64,000 nucleotides of DNA from Streptomyces cinnamoneus (GCF_002939475.1 NZ_PKFQ01000001.1:3097001-3161000), one strand, 5' to 3'; positions 11,728-31,153 are shown, counted from the stretch's first letter. The notes: a model not told the origin generated them from the letters alone. Numbers and translations: made by a program.

Positions 11728-12372
11728 TCAGGCCCCCTTGGCCGCGGTACGGACCAGGACGAGGCCGCCGTTCGGACCAGGAACCGCGCCCTTGATCAGG
11801 AGCAGGCCCTTCTCCGCGTCAACGGCGTGGACGGTCAGGTTCTGGGTGGTGACCCGCTCGTTGCCCATGCGGCCCGCCATGCGGAGGCCCTTGAAGACAC
11901 GGCCCGGGGTGGCGCAGCCACCGATGGAACCGGGCGAGCGGTGCTTGCGCTGGGTGCCGTGACCGGCGCCGAGGCCCTTGAAGTTGTGACGCTTCATGAC
12001 ACCGGCGAAGCCCTTGCCCTTGCTCTTGCCCGTGACGTCAACCTTGACGCCGGACTCGAACACGGCAGCGGTGATCTCCTGGCCGAGCGTGTACTCGCTG
12101 GCGTCAGCGGTACGCAGCTCCACCAGGTGGCGGCGCGGGGTGACGTCGGCCTTGGCGAAGTGACCCTTGAGGGGCTTGTTCACCTTGCGCGGGTCGATCT
12201 CGCCGAAGGCGATCTGGACCGACTCGTAGCCGTCGATGTCGTTGGTGCGGACCTGGGTCACGACGCAGGGCCCGGCCTTGACGACGGTCACCGGGACGAC
12301 CCGGTTGTTCTCGTCCCAGACCTGGGTCATGCCGAGCTTCTCGCCCAGGACGCCCTTAATGTTCTTAGCCAT
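11728..12372 (-). CDS. rplC: 50S ribosomal protein L3
   Basis: A 214-residue assembly-initiator protein. The start [19 protein letters not shown] follows a GAGGTGA site; the frame is open upstream only by overlap with rps[21 protein letters not shown] is the conserved loop that reaches the peptidyl transferase centre. Confidence 0.98.
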   Translation of the reverse strand: MAKNIKGVLGEKLGMTQVWDENNRVVPVTVVKAGPCVVTQVRTNDIDGYESVQIAFGEIDPRKVNKPLKGHFAKADVTPRRHLVELRTADASEYTLGQEITAAVFESGVKVDVTGKSKGKGFAGVMKRHNFKGLGAGHGTQRKHRSPGSIGGCATPGRVFKGLRMAGRMGNERVTTQNLTVHAVDAEKGLLLIKGAVPGPNGGLVLVRTAAKGA

Positions 12373-12385
12373 CTCGCGCGTCACC

Positions 12386-12694
12386 TCAGAGCTTGATCTC
12401 GATGTCGACGCCAGCCGGCAGGTCGAGACGCATGAGCGAGTCAACCGTCTTCGGCGTGGGGTCGAGGATGTCGATGAGGCGCTTGTGCGTGCGCATCTCG
12501 AAGTGCTCGCGCGAGTCCTTGTACTTGTGCGGCGACTTGATGACGCAGTACACGTTCTTCTCAGTGGGCAGCGGCACCGGGCCCGCGACCGACGCACCAG
12601 TGCGGGTCACCGTCTCGACGATCTTCTTCGCCGAAGAGTCGATGACCTCGTGGTCGTAGGCCTTGAGCCGGATGCGGATCTTCTGTCCCGCCAT
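12386..12694 (-). CDS. rpsJ: 30S ribosomal protein S10 (NusE)
   Basis: First gene of the S10 operon. The 102-residue protein starts [20 protein letters not shown] and contains [21 protein letters not shown]10 also acts as NusE, linking NusG (encoded in this window) to the ribosome during coupled transcription and translation. Its ATG follows a weak purine site about 370 nt downstream of the predicted transcription start. Confidence 0.98.
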   Translation of the reverse strand: MAGQKIRIRLKAYDHEVIDSSAKKIVETVTRTGASVAGPVPLPTEKNVYCVIKSPHKYKDSREHFEMRTHKRLIDILDPTPKTVDSLMRLDLPAGVDIEIKL

Positions 12695-12790
12695 GGCTAC
12701 TTCGTAGTCCTGTCTCTCGTAACGCTCTGGGACTCGGCCGGCTGCGCCCCGGAGAAAACCTCCGAAACGCCGCTCCTCCCCACTCCACCT

Positions 12791-12815
12791 CCGACCCACG
12801 CGGTCGGGCGTGTCG
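12791..12815 (-). promoter_or_regulatory. S10-leader copy of an element shared with the str operon leader
   Basis: This 25-nt stretch matches positions 20885-20909 at 24 of 25 bases. On the transcript it folds as CCGACC-GCGTG-GGTCGG. It sits 97-121 nt upstream of the rpsJ start, inside the transcribed leader. Confidence 0.6.
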
Positions 12816-12830
12816 CGCCCCTTCCAGCAA

Positions 12831-12847
12831 AATCCCCAAAGGGGATT
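12831..12847 (-). terminator. Attenuator-like hairpin in the S10 leader
   Basis: AATCCCC and GGGGATT form a 7-bp stem with a three-base loop, followed on the minus strand by TTTTG. It lies about 135-150 nt upstream of rpsJ. It is short, so a role as an attenuator is a guess. Confidence 0.35.
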
Positions 12848-13073
12848 CCCTGCTCAAGGGGTCTGTGGGGGAAGAACACCCACCGAGTGCCTGGCTGGGG
12901 CCCCGCTGACACTTCCCGGAAGATTCCCGTACTTCCGCCCCTCACAAGGGGCGACGAGTACTGCGGGACTCGCTTCCAGTCCTCCCGGCGGGAGGCGCGC
13001 AGCATCGGCACTCAACCGAGCAACCTGAACAGTGTGCCACACCGCTCCGAAGAGGCGCCAATCGCAGCGGAAG

Positions 13074-13101
13074 ACCGTACCCCGAGCGGCTCACTTGTCA
13101 A
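13074..13101 (-). promoter_or_regulatory. S10 operon promoter
   Basis: On the minus strand TTGACA (13096-13101) is followed after 16 nt by TACGGT (13074-13079). Both boxes fit the HrdB-type vegetative consensus. The expected start is near 13067, giving a leader of about 370 nt. Confidence 0.75.
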
Positions 13102-13275
13102 ACCACCTCGCCGACATACGGGACACTATGGTCGCGAAGAGACCGGCGTCACGGCCGCCGCCGTCCGGCGGGCTCGGACAGGGCCTGGGCAACCCCTGCC
13201 GGGTCCCCCGTCGTCCCCCACCACGCCGGGGCGGCCGGGTGACCGCCGCGCTGCCCGACGGGAGGAGTCACGTAG

Positions 13276-15405
13276 TTGAACATCTCACGGCGCGGGAGTT
13301 TGTCACGTCGGTCGGCACTCGCCGGCATCGCCGCCCTCACGGCGGCCGGCGCCGCCGGGTGCACCACGGGCGACGAGCCCCCCGGACGGTCCTCCTCCGC
13401 CTCCGGGACCGGCCCGGCCGCAGCCGGCGCCGCGCGGGCCTTCAGCGCCGCCAAGGGCGCCCTGCTCCTCCAGGTCATGGCGCACCCGGACGACGACCTG
13501 TACTTCATGAACCCCGACGCCGAGCACATCGTGCGCGCCGGCGTCCCCGTCGTCTCCGTCTACGTCACCGCCGGCGAGGCCGTCGGGCAGAACTGGATCG
13601 AGGGCATGCCCAAGGCGGAGCCCGACAAGGCCGCCTACTCCTCCGCCCGCCACCAGGGCCTGCGACAGGCCTACGCCGAGATGATCGGCCGGGACCGCTT
13701 CGCCCCCTGGAAGAAGTCCGTGCTGGACCTGCCAGGCGGCGTCCGGGCGGAGACCAACGAGCTGGTCAACGGCAAGCGCAGGGTCCGGCTGGTCTTCCTC
13801 AACATCGCCATGCTCTCCGCCGGCGGCACCCGGCTGCCCCAGCTGTGGGACCGCCCGTACGCGGTGATGCAGAGCCTGGTGGCCGCCGGCTCCCCCTGCA
13901 CCACCGTCAGCACCTACCGGCACCAGACGCTGGTGGACGCGCTGGTCGCCCTCATGGACGCCCACCGGCCCACCGTGGTCCACACCATGGACCCCGACCC
14001 CGACTACCAGGTCCACGACGCCACCCACCCCAAGGACAACGACTACGGGGCGTGCTCGGACCACCGCGACCACACCCCCACGGCCCTGTTCACCTGGAAG
14101 GCCCTGGCCCAGTGGGCCGCCGAGACCACCCGGCGCGAGGGCCGCGCGCCGCGCTTCACCACCACCGCCTTCCGCGGCTACTACAACCAGCGCTGGCCGC
14201 ACAACCTCCCCCTGACGGTCGTCGACGACAAGCACCGCCTGGTCGAGGCCTACGGCGGCGCCCCCACCTGGGACTGCGGCAACCCCGCCGGCTGCGGCGA
14301 CTACGGCCAGGGCGGCGACCGCCCCATGAAGAACCGCAAGGGCTGGATCCGCTCCACCCACCACCGCTACCCCGGCGCCGGCCCCGTGGCCGACAGCGAC
14401 CGCGCCGGCCGCCTGGAGGCCTACGGCGTCCTGGGCATGCAGGCCGTCCGCTGGCAGGAGACCTCGGCGGGCAGCGGCCGCTGGGGCGCCCCCCAGAACC
14501 TCGGCGGCGGCCCCCTCGCCCCCGCGCTGGCCTCCGTGAAGGACGCCAAGGGCCGACGGCTGCTGTTCGCCCTGCGCTTCAGCGAGCTGGAGGGCCAGGG
14601 CCGCGGCGACGCCCGCGAGATCGTCGTCCTTGAGCAGCGCACCCCCGGCGGCTCCTTCCGGGCGTGGACGGGCCTGGGCAACCCTGAGCACAGGAGCGAG
14701 CGCGGCCGCCGCGTCGGGGTGCCCGCCGCCATCGCCACGCCGGACGGGCGCGTCCACCTCTTCGTGCGCAACGCCGGCAAGGGCCTGTCCAGCCGGGTGC
14801 GCGAGGCCGACGGCAGCTGGGGCCGGTGGCGCAGCCTCCACGGCCAGGAGATCCAGGAGGGGCTGACCGTCGCCCTCGACGAGCGCCGGCGCGTCCACGT
14901 CTTCGGCGCGGGCCGCGACACGGTCCACCACTGGGGCCAGGAGGCCCCGGGAGAGCCCGTCCGGCACATGCCCCTCAAGGGCCTCCCCGGGCCCGGTGGC
15001 GACCCCCTGGGGGCCGCTCTCGGGCCGGACGGCGCGCTGACCGTGGTCTACCGCAGGCCCGCGACCGACGAGCCCGTCGCCTACCGCCTCACCGGCGGCA
15101 CCGGCACCGAGCGGGCCACCGCCGGCGGCCTGCGCGGCTTCGGCGGCTACGGGGCGCTTACGGCCTGCGTGCTCCCCCGGCGCGGCCGCAAGGACGCCCT
15201 CATGATCATGGGACGGGCCATCAACGGCCAGATACAGCTGACGGACGCCGGATCGGGTGACTCCCCCGTGCGCTCCCCCGGCGGCCACGTCCCCGTCGGC
15301 ACCGCGTCGCTCACCACGGACGCCGGCCACCGGCTGTGCGCCGTGGGCCTGGGCCCCGATGCCACCCCCTGGATCTGGCGCCCCGCGCCGGGTTCCGGCG
15401 CCTGA
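13276..15405 (+). CDS. Tat-type lipoprotein with PIG-L deacetylase domain and beta-propeller-like C-terminus
   Basis: A 709-residue exported protein. The TTG start is set by GGAGGAG nine nucleotides upstream. The N-terminus has a twin-arginine motif (SRRSAL) and ends in AAGC, with Cys29 the likely lipidation site. Residues 60-300 look like the PIG-L/LmbE zinc-dependent deacetylase family: AHPDDD at 69-74 and DHRDH at 262-266 supply metal ligands. Residues 390-700 hold repeated W-rich units (WGAPQNLGG, WGRWRSLHG, HHWGQEAPG) like PLL or lectin-type propellers. The substrate is unknown; an N-acetylated sugar at the cell surface is likely. It stands alone on the plus strand, divergent from rpsJ. 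Confidence 0.85.
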   Translation: MNISRRGSLSRRSALAGIAALTAAGAAGCTTGDEPPGRSSSASGTGPAAAGAARAFSAAKGALLLQVMAHPDDDLYFMNPDAEHIVRAGVPVVSVYVTAGEAVGQNWIEGMPKAEPDKAAYSSARHQGLRQAYAEMIGRDRFAPWKKSVLDLPGGVRAETNELVNGKRRVRLVFLNIAMLSAGGTRLPQLWDRPYAVMQSLVAAGSPCTTVSTYRHQTLVDALVALMDAHRPTVVHTMDPDPDYQVHDATHPKDNDYGACSDHRDHTPTALFTWKALAQWAAETTRREGRAPRFTTTAFRGYYNQRWPHNLPLTVVDDKHRLVEAYGGAPTWDCGNPAGCGDYGQGGDRPMKNRKGWIRSTHHRYPGAGPVADSDRAGRLEAYGVLGMQAVRWQETSAGSGRWGAPQNLGGGPLAPALASVKDAKGRRLLFALRFSELEGQGRGDAREIVVLEQRTPGGSFRAWTGLGNPEHRSERGRRVGVPAAIATPDGRVHLFVRNAGKGLSSRVREADGSWGRWRSLHGQEIQEGLTVALDERRRVHVFGAGRDTVHHWGQEAPGEPVRHMPLKGLPGPGGDPLGAALGPDGALTVVYRRPATDEPVAYRLTGGTGTERATAGGLRGFGGYGALTACVLPRRGRKDALMIMGRAINGQIQLTDAGSGDSPVRSPGGHVPVGTASLTTDAGHRLCAVGLGPDATPWIWRPAPGSGA

Positions 15406-15445
15406 CGCCTACCGTAGGCCTGGTAAGACGCACCAATAGCCGCCC

Positions 15446-16327
15446 GTGAGTTGGGATTCGATGCAGCCGACATCCTCCGCCCCCGGCCGACGGCTCCTCG
15501 CCGTCAGCGACCTGCACACCGGCATGTCCGAGAACGTGACCATCGCCGAGTCACTGCGCCCCACCACCGACGAGGACTGGCTCATCGTCGCCGGCGACGT
15601 CGCGGAAGTCTTCGCCGACGTCGAACGCACCCTGAAGCTGCTCGCCGGACGCTTCGCCAAGGTCATATGGGCCCCGGGCAACCACGAACTGTGGACCACC
15701 AACGGCGACCCCGTCGAGGAGCGCGGCCAGGCCCGCTACGACCGCCTGGTGGAGCTGTGCCGGGGCCTCGGCGTGAGCACGCCCGAGGACCCCTGGCCCG
15801 TCTGGGACGGCGAGGGCGGGCCGGTGGCCGTCGCGCCGCTGTTCACGCTCTACGACTACACCTTCCGCACGCCCACGGCCGCCACCAAGGAGGAGTCCCT
15901 GGCCCAGGCCCACGAGGCGGGCATCGTCTGCACCGACGAGTACCTGCTGCACCCCGTGCCGTACGCCGGCATGGACGACTGGTGCCGCGCCCGCGTCGCG
16001 GTCACCGAGGCCCGCCTGGCCGCCCACGACCCGTCCGTGCCGCTGGTGCTGGTCAACCACTGGCCGCTGGTGCGGCAGCCCACGGACGTCCTGCGCTACC
16101 CGGAGTTCGCCCAGTGGTGCGGCACGGTCCTGACGGACGACTGGCACCGCCGGTTCAACACCGCCGCGGTCGTCTACGGCCACCTCCACATCCCCCGTAC
16201 CACCTGGTACGACGGGGTGCGGTTCGAGGAGGTCTCGATCGGCTACCCGCGGGAGTGGAAGCGCCGCGGTCACCCGAAGGGGCTGCTCCGGACGATCCTG
16301 CCGTACGAGGCCCCGCACGAGCGGTGA
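15446..16327 (+). CDS. Calcineurin-like metallophosphoesterase
   Basis: A 293-residue cytoplasmic phosphoesterase. The family's motifs appear in order: DLHTG (residues about 22-26), AGDV, PGNHE, a single His in LVNHWPL and GHLHIP, together making the dinuclear metal site. The substrate cannot be told from sequence. GTG is taken as the start; an in-frame ATG five codons later is an alternative, and neither has a strong ribosome-binding site. It follows the PIG-L gene by 40 nt and converges on tuf. Confidence 0.88.
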   Translation: MSWDSMQPTSSAPGRRLLAVSDLHTGMSENVTIAESLRPTTDEDWLIVAGDVAEVFADVERTLKLLAGRFAKVIWAPGNHELWTTNGDPVEERGQARYDRLVELCRGLGVSTPEDPWPVWDGEGGPVAVAPLFTLYDYTFRTPTAATKEESLAQAHEAGIVCTDEYLLHPVPYAGMDDWCRARVAVTEARLAAHDPSVPLVLVNHWPLVRQPTDVLRYPEFAQWCGTVLTDDWHRRFNTAAVVYGHLHIPRTTWYDGVRFEEVSIGYPREWKRRGHPKGLLRTILPYEAPHER

Positions 16328-16367
16328 GCCGGGCCGCCCCCCGGCGGCCGAGCGGACGCGCTCAAAC

Positions 16368-16405
16368 GAAAAGGCCCGCACATCCGAGGATGTGCGGGCC
16401 TTTTC
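16368..16405. terminator. Bidirectional terminator between metallophosphoesterase gene and tuf
   Basis: A perfect 18-bp inverted repeat with a GA loop, bordered by AAAA and TTTT tracts, so it can work on both strands. It is the clearest intrinsic terminator in the window. Confidence 0.9.
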
Positions 16406-16439
16406 AGACCTTCAAGGTCAGACCTTCAAGCAAGCGGAC

Positions 16440-17633
<1,194 letters not shown>

Positions 17634-17756
17634 TGGGGTCCTCCTGTGGAGTGGTTCTGTACGCCTAGATTCGGTCGGCGCCAGGGATCTTTGCTGGGGT
17701 GCCGTCCGCCGGGGCAGCCGCCGCGCAGGAGAGGACCTGAGTCCTCACGGTTTGCG

Positions 17757-17783
17757 GCGGTATGCCCCGACAGCCGGTGTCAA
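17757..17783 (-). promoter_or_regulatory. Possible tuf promoter in the fusA-tuf spacer
   Basis: On the minus strand TTGACA (17778-17783) is followed after only 15 nt by TACCGC (17757-17762). The -35 box is perfect but the spacing is short. A separate tuf1 promoter in this spacer is known in other Streptomyces. A 7-bp hairpin lies directly after the fusA stop at 17799-17816. Confidence 0.4.
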
Positions 17784-17822
17784 GCCTAAGGCGTGAGCCT
17801 CGTCTACGGAGACGAGAGCCCC

Positions 17823-19946
<2,124 letters not shown>

Positions 19947-19985
19947 ATGGCTCAGTCTTCTCTCGGTTCTCGATGGGGGTAGCGA

Positions 19986-20456
19986 CTACCAGCGGTAGTG
20001 CGCGAAGGCCTTGTTGGACTCGGCCATCTTGTGCGTGTCCTCACGCTTCTTGACCGAGGCGCCGAGACCGTTCGAGGCGTCCAGCAGCTCGTTCATGAGG
20101 CGCTCGGTCATGGTCTTCTCGCGACGGGCGCGGGAGTAACCGACCAGCCAGCGCAGCGCCAGGGTGGAGGCGCGGCCCGGACGGACCTCGACCGGCACCT
20201 GGTAGGTGGCGCCACCGACACGGCGGGACTTGACCTCGAGAGCCGGCTTGACGTTCTCGAGCGCGCGCTTGAGCGTGATGACCGGGTCGTTGCCGGTCTT
20301 CTCGCGCAGACCCTCCATGGCGCCGTACACGATGCGCTCGGCGGTGGAGCGCTTGCCGTGCAGGAGGATCTTGTTGATGAGCGACGTCACCAGGGGGGAG
20401 CCGTAAACCGGGTCGATGATGACCGGGCGCTTCGGGGCGGGGCCCTTACGAGGCAT
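19986..20456 (-). CDS. rpsG: 30S ribosomal protein S7
   Basis: A 156-residue protein that nucleates the 3' domain of 16S rRNA. It contains [20 protein letters not shown] and [20 protein letters not shown]. It starts two nucleotides after the rpsL stop. Confidence 0.98.
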   Translation of the reverse strand: MPRKGPAPKRPVIIDPVYGSPLVTSLINKILLHGKRSTAERIVYGAMEGLREKTGNDPVITLKRALENVKPALEVKSRRVGGATYQVPVEVRPGRASTLALRWLVGYSRARREKTMTERLMNELLDASNGLGASVKKREDTHKMAESNKAFAHYRW

Positions 20457-20458
20457 TC

Positions 20459-20830
20459 TTACTTCTCCTTCTTGGCGCCGTAGCGGCTGCGAGCCTGCTT
20501 ACGGTTCTTGACGCCCTGCGTGTCGAGGGAACCGCGGATGATCTTGTAGCGAACACCCGGCAGGTCCTTCACACGGCCACCGCGCACGAGCACGATCGAG
20601 TGCTCCTGCAGGTTGTGGCCCTCACCCGGAATGTAAGCGGTGACCTCGATGCCGGAGGTCAGACGCACACGCGCGACCTTACGGAGCGCCGAGTTCGGCT
20701 TCTTCGGGGTGGTCGTGAAAACACGCGTGCAGACGCCACGACGCTGGGGCGAACCCTCGAGTGCGGGCGTCTTGTTCTTCTCGACCTTGTCCTGCCGGCC
20801 CTTCCGGACCAGCTGCTGGATCGTAGGCAC
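20459..20830 (-). CDS. rpsL: 30S ribosomal protein S12
   Basis: A 123-residue decoding-site protein with a GTG start. The streptomycin-relevant lysines are wild type: Lys43 in [13 protein letters not shown] and Lys88 in [12 protein letters not shown]. It is first in the str operon, read from a promoter about 210 nt upstream, with a GGAGAAACG ribosome-binding site. Confidence 0.98.
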   Translation of the reverse strand: MPTIQQLVRKGRQDKVEKNKTPALEGSPQRRGVCTRVFTTTPKKPNSALRKVARVRLTSGIEVTAYIPGEGHNLQEHSIVLVRGGRVKDLPGVRYKIIRGSLDTQGVKNRKQARSRYGAKKEK

Positions 20831-20884
20831 CGTTTCTCCGGTTTCTGTGTGCCGATCACGATAAAACTAACCTGGGGGTGACGG

Positions 20885-20909
20885 CCGACCCACGCGGTCG
20901 GGTGTGTCG
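20885..20909 (-). promoter_or_regulatory. str-leader copy of the element shared with the S10 leader
   Basis: It differs from positions 12791-12815 at a single base outside the stem and folds the same way on the transcript. It lies 55-79 nt upstream of the rpsL GTG. Confidence 0.6.
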
Positions 20910-21048
20910 AAGGCTGCGGACCGCTCCGCCATAGGCGGGTCGGTGCAGATTTCGGTGTCCCCGAGCGTTGAGAAGCGCTCGGCTCCGGGCTCCTCGCACG
21001 GTTGAAGGCACGCACGAGAGCCCAGGGACACCCCAGGCACAAGGTCAG

Positions 21049-21077
21049 AGCGTACCTACAGCATGGGCTGCGGTCAA
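21049..21077 (-). promoter_or_regulatory. str operon promoter
   Basis: On the minus strand TTGACC (21072-21077) is followed after 17 nt by TACGCT (21049-21054), with a T-rich run just upstream of the -35 box. The expected start is near 21042, about 210 nt ahead of rpsL. Confidence 0.75.
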
Positions 21078-21223
21078 AACAAATGCACACGCGGTGGACG
21101 ACCCGATGTGCAGCATATGTCGCAGTTCGCGGCCTCCCCTTCCGTCCAACGGGTGACTACCGAGCGGTTACACAGGATCACTCCTGCGAACGTCACGGCC
21201 GTGGCGGCAAGGGGGAGGGCCCT

Positions 21224-21730
21224 GTGGGGGGCTGGAGGAGAGCGCTGCGGGGCCGGGGCCCCGCGGCGGACGGGGCGGCTCTGGAGAGCCTGGTCCGCGA
21301 GACGGACGACACGCACCTGAGGCCGGGGCCGGCCTTCGGACGGCTCACCGAGCTCAGCCGGCGCGTCGAGGCGTGTGACGCGGGAGCTCGCCGAGCGGGA
21401 GGCCACGCTCCTCCGGACGCGGGAGGCCCTCGCCCCGGTCCGTCAGCGCACCCACGCCGCCCTCGCGGCCGCCCTGCGTGAGGCCGGCCTGGTCCGACCC
21501 GGCGGCGCCCGGCAGGGTTCGCCCTGGAGGCCCGGCTCCACGCCGCCGCGGACGCCCTGCGCGAGCGGGACGCGGGGCGGGCCCTCGATCCGAGCCGCTT
21601 CCTGCCCGACCGCTACCGCGACGTGGAGACCGAGATCGCGAGGATCCGCGACACGATCGCCCATCCGGGCCCGCGCCCGCACCGAGAAGACGCCGCAGGG
21701 CGGCCACCCCGGAGGGTGACCGCCCTGTGA
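21224..21730 (+). pseudogene. Frameshifted relic of a small coiled-coil protein gene between rpsL and rpoC
   Basis: Three consecutive segments look protein coding but lie in different frames. A GTG with a GGGAGGG site begins one that reads through ETDDTHLRPGPAFGRLTELS. A second frame, from about 21370, carries LAEREATLLRTREALAPVRQ and LAAALREAG. From about 21515 the first frame resumes with FALEARLHAAADALRER and DPSRFLPDRYRDVETEIARI, to a stop overlapping the rpoC terminator. The composition suggests a helical, coiled-coil cytoplasmic protein; I do not recognise the family. Two compensating indels or sequencing errors would explain the pattern. Confidence 0.55.
21696..21727. terminator. Terminator after rpoC
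   Basis: A 14-bp stem with one mismatch and a CGGA loop lies 16 nt beyond the rpoC stop, and also covers the end of the relic gene on the other strand, so it can serve both. Confidence 0.7.
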
Positions 21731-21743
21731 GCGTTCGCACGGC

Positions 21744-25643
<3,900 letters not shown>

Positions 25644-25766
25644 TTGTCGTCAATCCCTCTTTCAGGGGTCGTGCCCTCTCGCGCTAGCGAGGTATGGGCT
25701 CTACATCAGTGGTCTGGGGGTCCGGGGACGGCGGGGGGTTCCGGAGGGAACCCCCCGCCAGACCCG

Positions 25767-29249
<3,483 letters not shown>

Positions 29250-29410
29250 GAGGGGGTCCTTCCGAGGGCTCGGACTCACTACGCGCGTACCGGTCCCACT
29301 CCGTACAAAGGAGAGAAATCCCAGCTCAGGGGGTTTCCATCAGCTGTGCTCGGAAGTGGGCATGCCCCTGGTGACGGGCAGAGGGCAGCTAACAGGCAGC
29401 GCAAAGGGTC

Positions 29411-29439
29411 AGTGTAGCCACTTGGCCCACTGATGTCCA
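29411..29439 (-). promoter_or_regulatory. rpoB promoter
   Basis: On the minus strand TGGACA (29434-29439) is followed after 17 nt by TACACT (29411-29416). The start is expected near 29404. This lets rpoBC be transcribed separately from rplJL. Confidence 0.65.
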
Positions 29440-29784
29440 GAGCGGATTTCCCGAGACCGGTGCGATACCAATCTCTCCCTCCGGGATCCTGTTGTTCCTC
29501 AACGCCTGGCGCCCGCCCGGCGCCAGCCCCGCGCCGGAAGCGCATGACGATACTTCCCTCTCCGCCCTCGATCCATGCCTCAGACGGAGGATCGATGTGG
29601 CGGCGCGTCCGGGACGCGTCCTGAGAATCGCGCGCGACGTGCCGTTCGTCAAGGCCCTACGACCCCCGGCCGCCTCGCGCGACGGCCCGCGTGCCTGCTG
29701 GAAGGGGGTTGTGGCGTCGGCAGGGCAACGAAGATCACCATACTCGTCCCCGGGACCGGGTGCGCGCATCCGTCCCGGGAACGC

Positions 29785-29821
29785 CCAAGGGCGACCACCC
29801 GCATGGGTGATCGCCCTTAGG
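29785..29821 (-). terminator. Imperfect hairpin terminator after rplL
   Basis: A GC-rich stem of about 15 bp with a GCAT loop and one C/A mismatch lies about 65 nt beyond the rplL stop. Some read-through to rpoB would be expected, as in other rplJL-rpoBC clusters. Confidence 0.65.
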
Positions 29822-29884
29822 TTCCCGACGTGCTCCGGAGGCTCTCCGGCGCCCGTCAGAGGGGAGTCAGTCGACTCCGAGAGG

Positions 29885-30271
29885 TCACTTGACCTCGACG
29901 GAGGCGCCGGCGCCCTTGAGGGCCTCGGCGGCCTTCTCGGCGGCGTCCTTGGCGACCTTCTCGAGGACGGGCTTCGGGGTGCCGTCGACGAGGTCCTTGG
30001 CCTCCTTCAGGCCCAGGGAGGTCAGCTCACGCACGACCTTGATGACCTGGATCTTCTTGTCACCGGCGGCGGTGAGGATGACGTCGAACTCGTCCTGCTC
30101 CTCAGCGGCCTCGGCGGCGCCACCGGCGACACCACCGGCCATGACGACCGGCGCGGCGGCGGCGGCGGTGACGTCGAACTTCTCCTCGAAGGCGGAGACG
30201 AACTCGGCCAGCTCGATGAGGGTCATCTCCTCGAACTGCGCGAGCAGCTCGTCCTTGGTGAGCTTCGCCAT
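29885..30271 (-). CDS. rplL: 50S ribosomal protein L7/L12
   Basis: The flexible stalk protein that recruits translation GTPases, 128 residues. It has the N-terminal dimerisation helix [20 protein letters not shown], an alanine-rich hinge and the C-terminal factor-binding domain ([20 protein letters not shown]). It follows rplJ by 107 nt. Confidence 0.98.
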   Translation of the reverse strand: MAKLTKDELLAQFEEMTLIELAEFVSAFEEKFDVTAAAAAPVVMAGGVAGGAAEAAEEQDEFDVILTAAGDKKIQVIKVVRELTSLGLKEAKDLVDGTPKPVLEKVAKDAAEKAAEALKGAGASVEVK

Positions 30272-30378
30272 GATGGCGGGTCCTTCCACTAAATCGGCAG
30301 GTGCCGGATGTACATGTCGGCGGGCGTACGGCCCGCTGCGACCGACGCCGTCAGGCGGCGGTCAATGCGCGAGCCGAA

Positions 30379-30909
30379 TTACTCGGCACCGCCCTGCTCG
30401 GCGAGCTTGGCGCGCAGCGCGTCCGCGGTGCGGACGAGCTTCGTCGGCAGCGCCTGGAAGAGCGAGGCAGCCTGGGACTGCTTGCCCTTCATGGCACCGG
30501 CCAGCTTGCTGAGCAGAACCTCGCGGGACTCGAGGTCCGCAAGCTTCTTGATCTCATCGGCGGACAGCGCCTTGCCATCAAGGACACCGCCCTTGATGAT
30601 CAGGTTGGGGTTGTCCTTGGCGAAGTCACGAAGACCCTTCGCCGACTCCACCGGGTCACCGGTGACGAAGGCGACAGCCGTCGGGCCAGCGAAGAGCTGG
30701 TCGTCGAGCTGGAACCCGGCCTCATTGGCCGCGATCTTGGTCAGCGTGTTCTTCACCACGGCGTACTGCGCGTTGTCACCGAGCGAACGGCGCAGCGTCT
30801 TGAGCTGCGCCACGGTGAGCCCGCGGTACTCGGTCAGCACAGCGGCGTTGGAGCTGCGGAACTTGTCCGTGAGCTCGGCAACCGCGGCGGCCTTGGCGGA
30901 CGTCGCCAT
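30379..30909 (-). CDS. rplJ: 50S ribosomal protein L10
   Basis: The stalk base protein that anchors L7/L12 dimers, 176 residues. It contains [20 protein letters not shown] and [16 protein letters not shown]; the C-terminal helix binds L12. The start [13 protein letters not shown] is preceded by GGAAGGAGGC. It is preceded by a structured leader that L10 (or L10-L12) is expected to bind for autoregulation. Confidence 0.97.
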   Translation of the reverse strand: MATSAKAAAVAELTDKFRSSNAAVLTEYRGLTVAQLKTLRRSLGDNAQYAVVKNTLTKIAANEAGFQLDDQLFAGPTAVAFVTGDPVESAKGLRDFAKDNPNLIIKGGVLDGKALSADEIKKLADLESREVLLSKLAGAMKGKQSQAASLFQALPTKLVRTADALRAKLAEQGGAE

Positions 30910-31147
30910 GAGCCTCGGCCTCCTTCCGGGTGATTCGGACCGCTTAGGCGCGAGAAGGGACCTGGGCAAAACGAAACGCCCCGGCGCAGGCGCTCGGGGC
31001 GTGACTCGACCGTGCGGACGCAATCTTCATTACGCCCCGACGGGAGTTCAACCACAATCACCTGCGCAGGTCGCCCGCAGCTAGCGGATCCTTCGGCCAC
31101 CACGCCTCCATCAGGAGGCACAGCAACGACCAGCGGTCTTTGGCTTC
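30910..31147 (-). ncRNA. L10-type leader RNA upstream of rplJ
   Basis: This 240-nt untranslated leader runs from the predicted start to rplJ. It includes the pairing segment ACCTGCGCAGGT and nearby bulged stems that resemble the ribosomal protein L10 leader family, then a terminator-like stem. The family match is by eye only. Confidence 0.6.
30976..31002 (-). terminator. Attenuator hairpin in the rplJ leader
   Basis: ACGCCCCG and CGGGGCGT form an 8-bp outer stem enclosing a short inner GCG/CGC stem. On the minus strand TTTCGTTTTG follows directly, a T-rich tail unusual in this G+C-rich DNA. It lies about 70 nt before the rplJ start and fits attenuation of rplJL. Confidence 0.6.
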
Positions 31148-31153
31148 TGGAAG

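Larger units (their letters stand above)
12695..13275 (-). other. S10 operon leader and promoter region (581 bp, no gene)
   Basis: No convincing gene lies here. Read on the minus strand, it holds a consensus promoter, a CGCCCC/GGGGCG hairpin (12936-12953), a short stem with loop TTT followed by a T tract (12831-12847), and a 25-nt element (12791-12815) almost identical to one in the rpsL leader. The long leader suggests post-initiation control of S10 expression. Confidence 0.7.
20831..21223 (-). other. str operon leader and upstream spacer (no gene)
   Basis: No gene is supported. On the minus strand the region holds the str promoter, a 7-bp hairpin (20961-20982) and the element shared with the S10 leader. 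Past the promoter the spacer up to the relic gene shows nothing clear. Confidence 0.65.
29250..29884 (-). other. rplL-rpoB spacer (635 bp, no gene)
   Basis: I see no gene here. On the minus strand the region carries the rplL terminator, then the rpoB promoter and a leader of about 155 nt. The remaining 300 bp between terminator and promoter hold nothing I recognise. Confidence 0.7.

Noticed and set aside
20459..20830. Possible streptomycin-resistance allele of rpsL
   Set aside because: Lys43 and Lys88 are both wild type.
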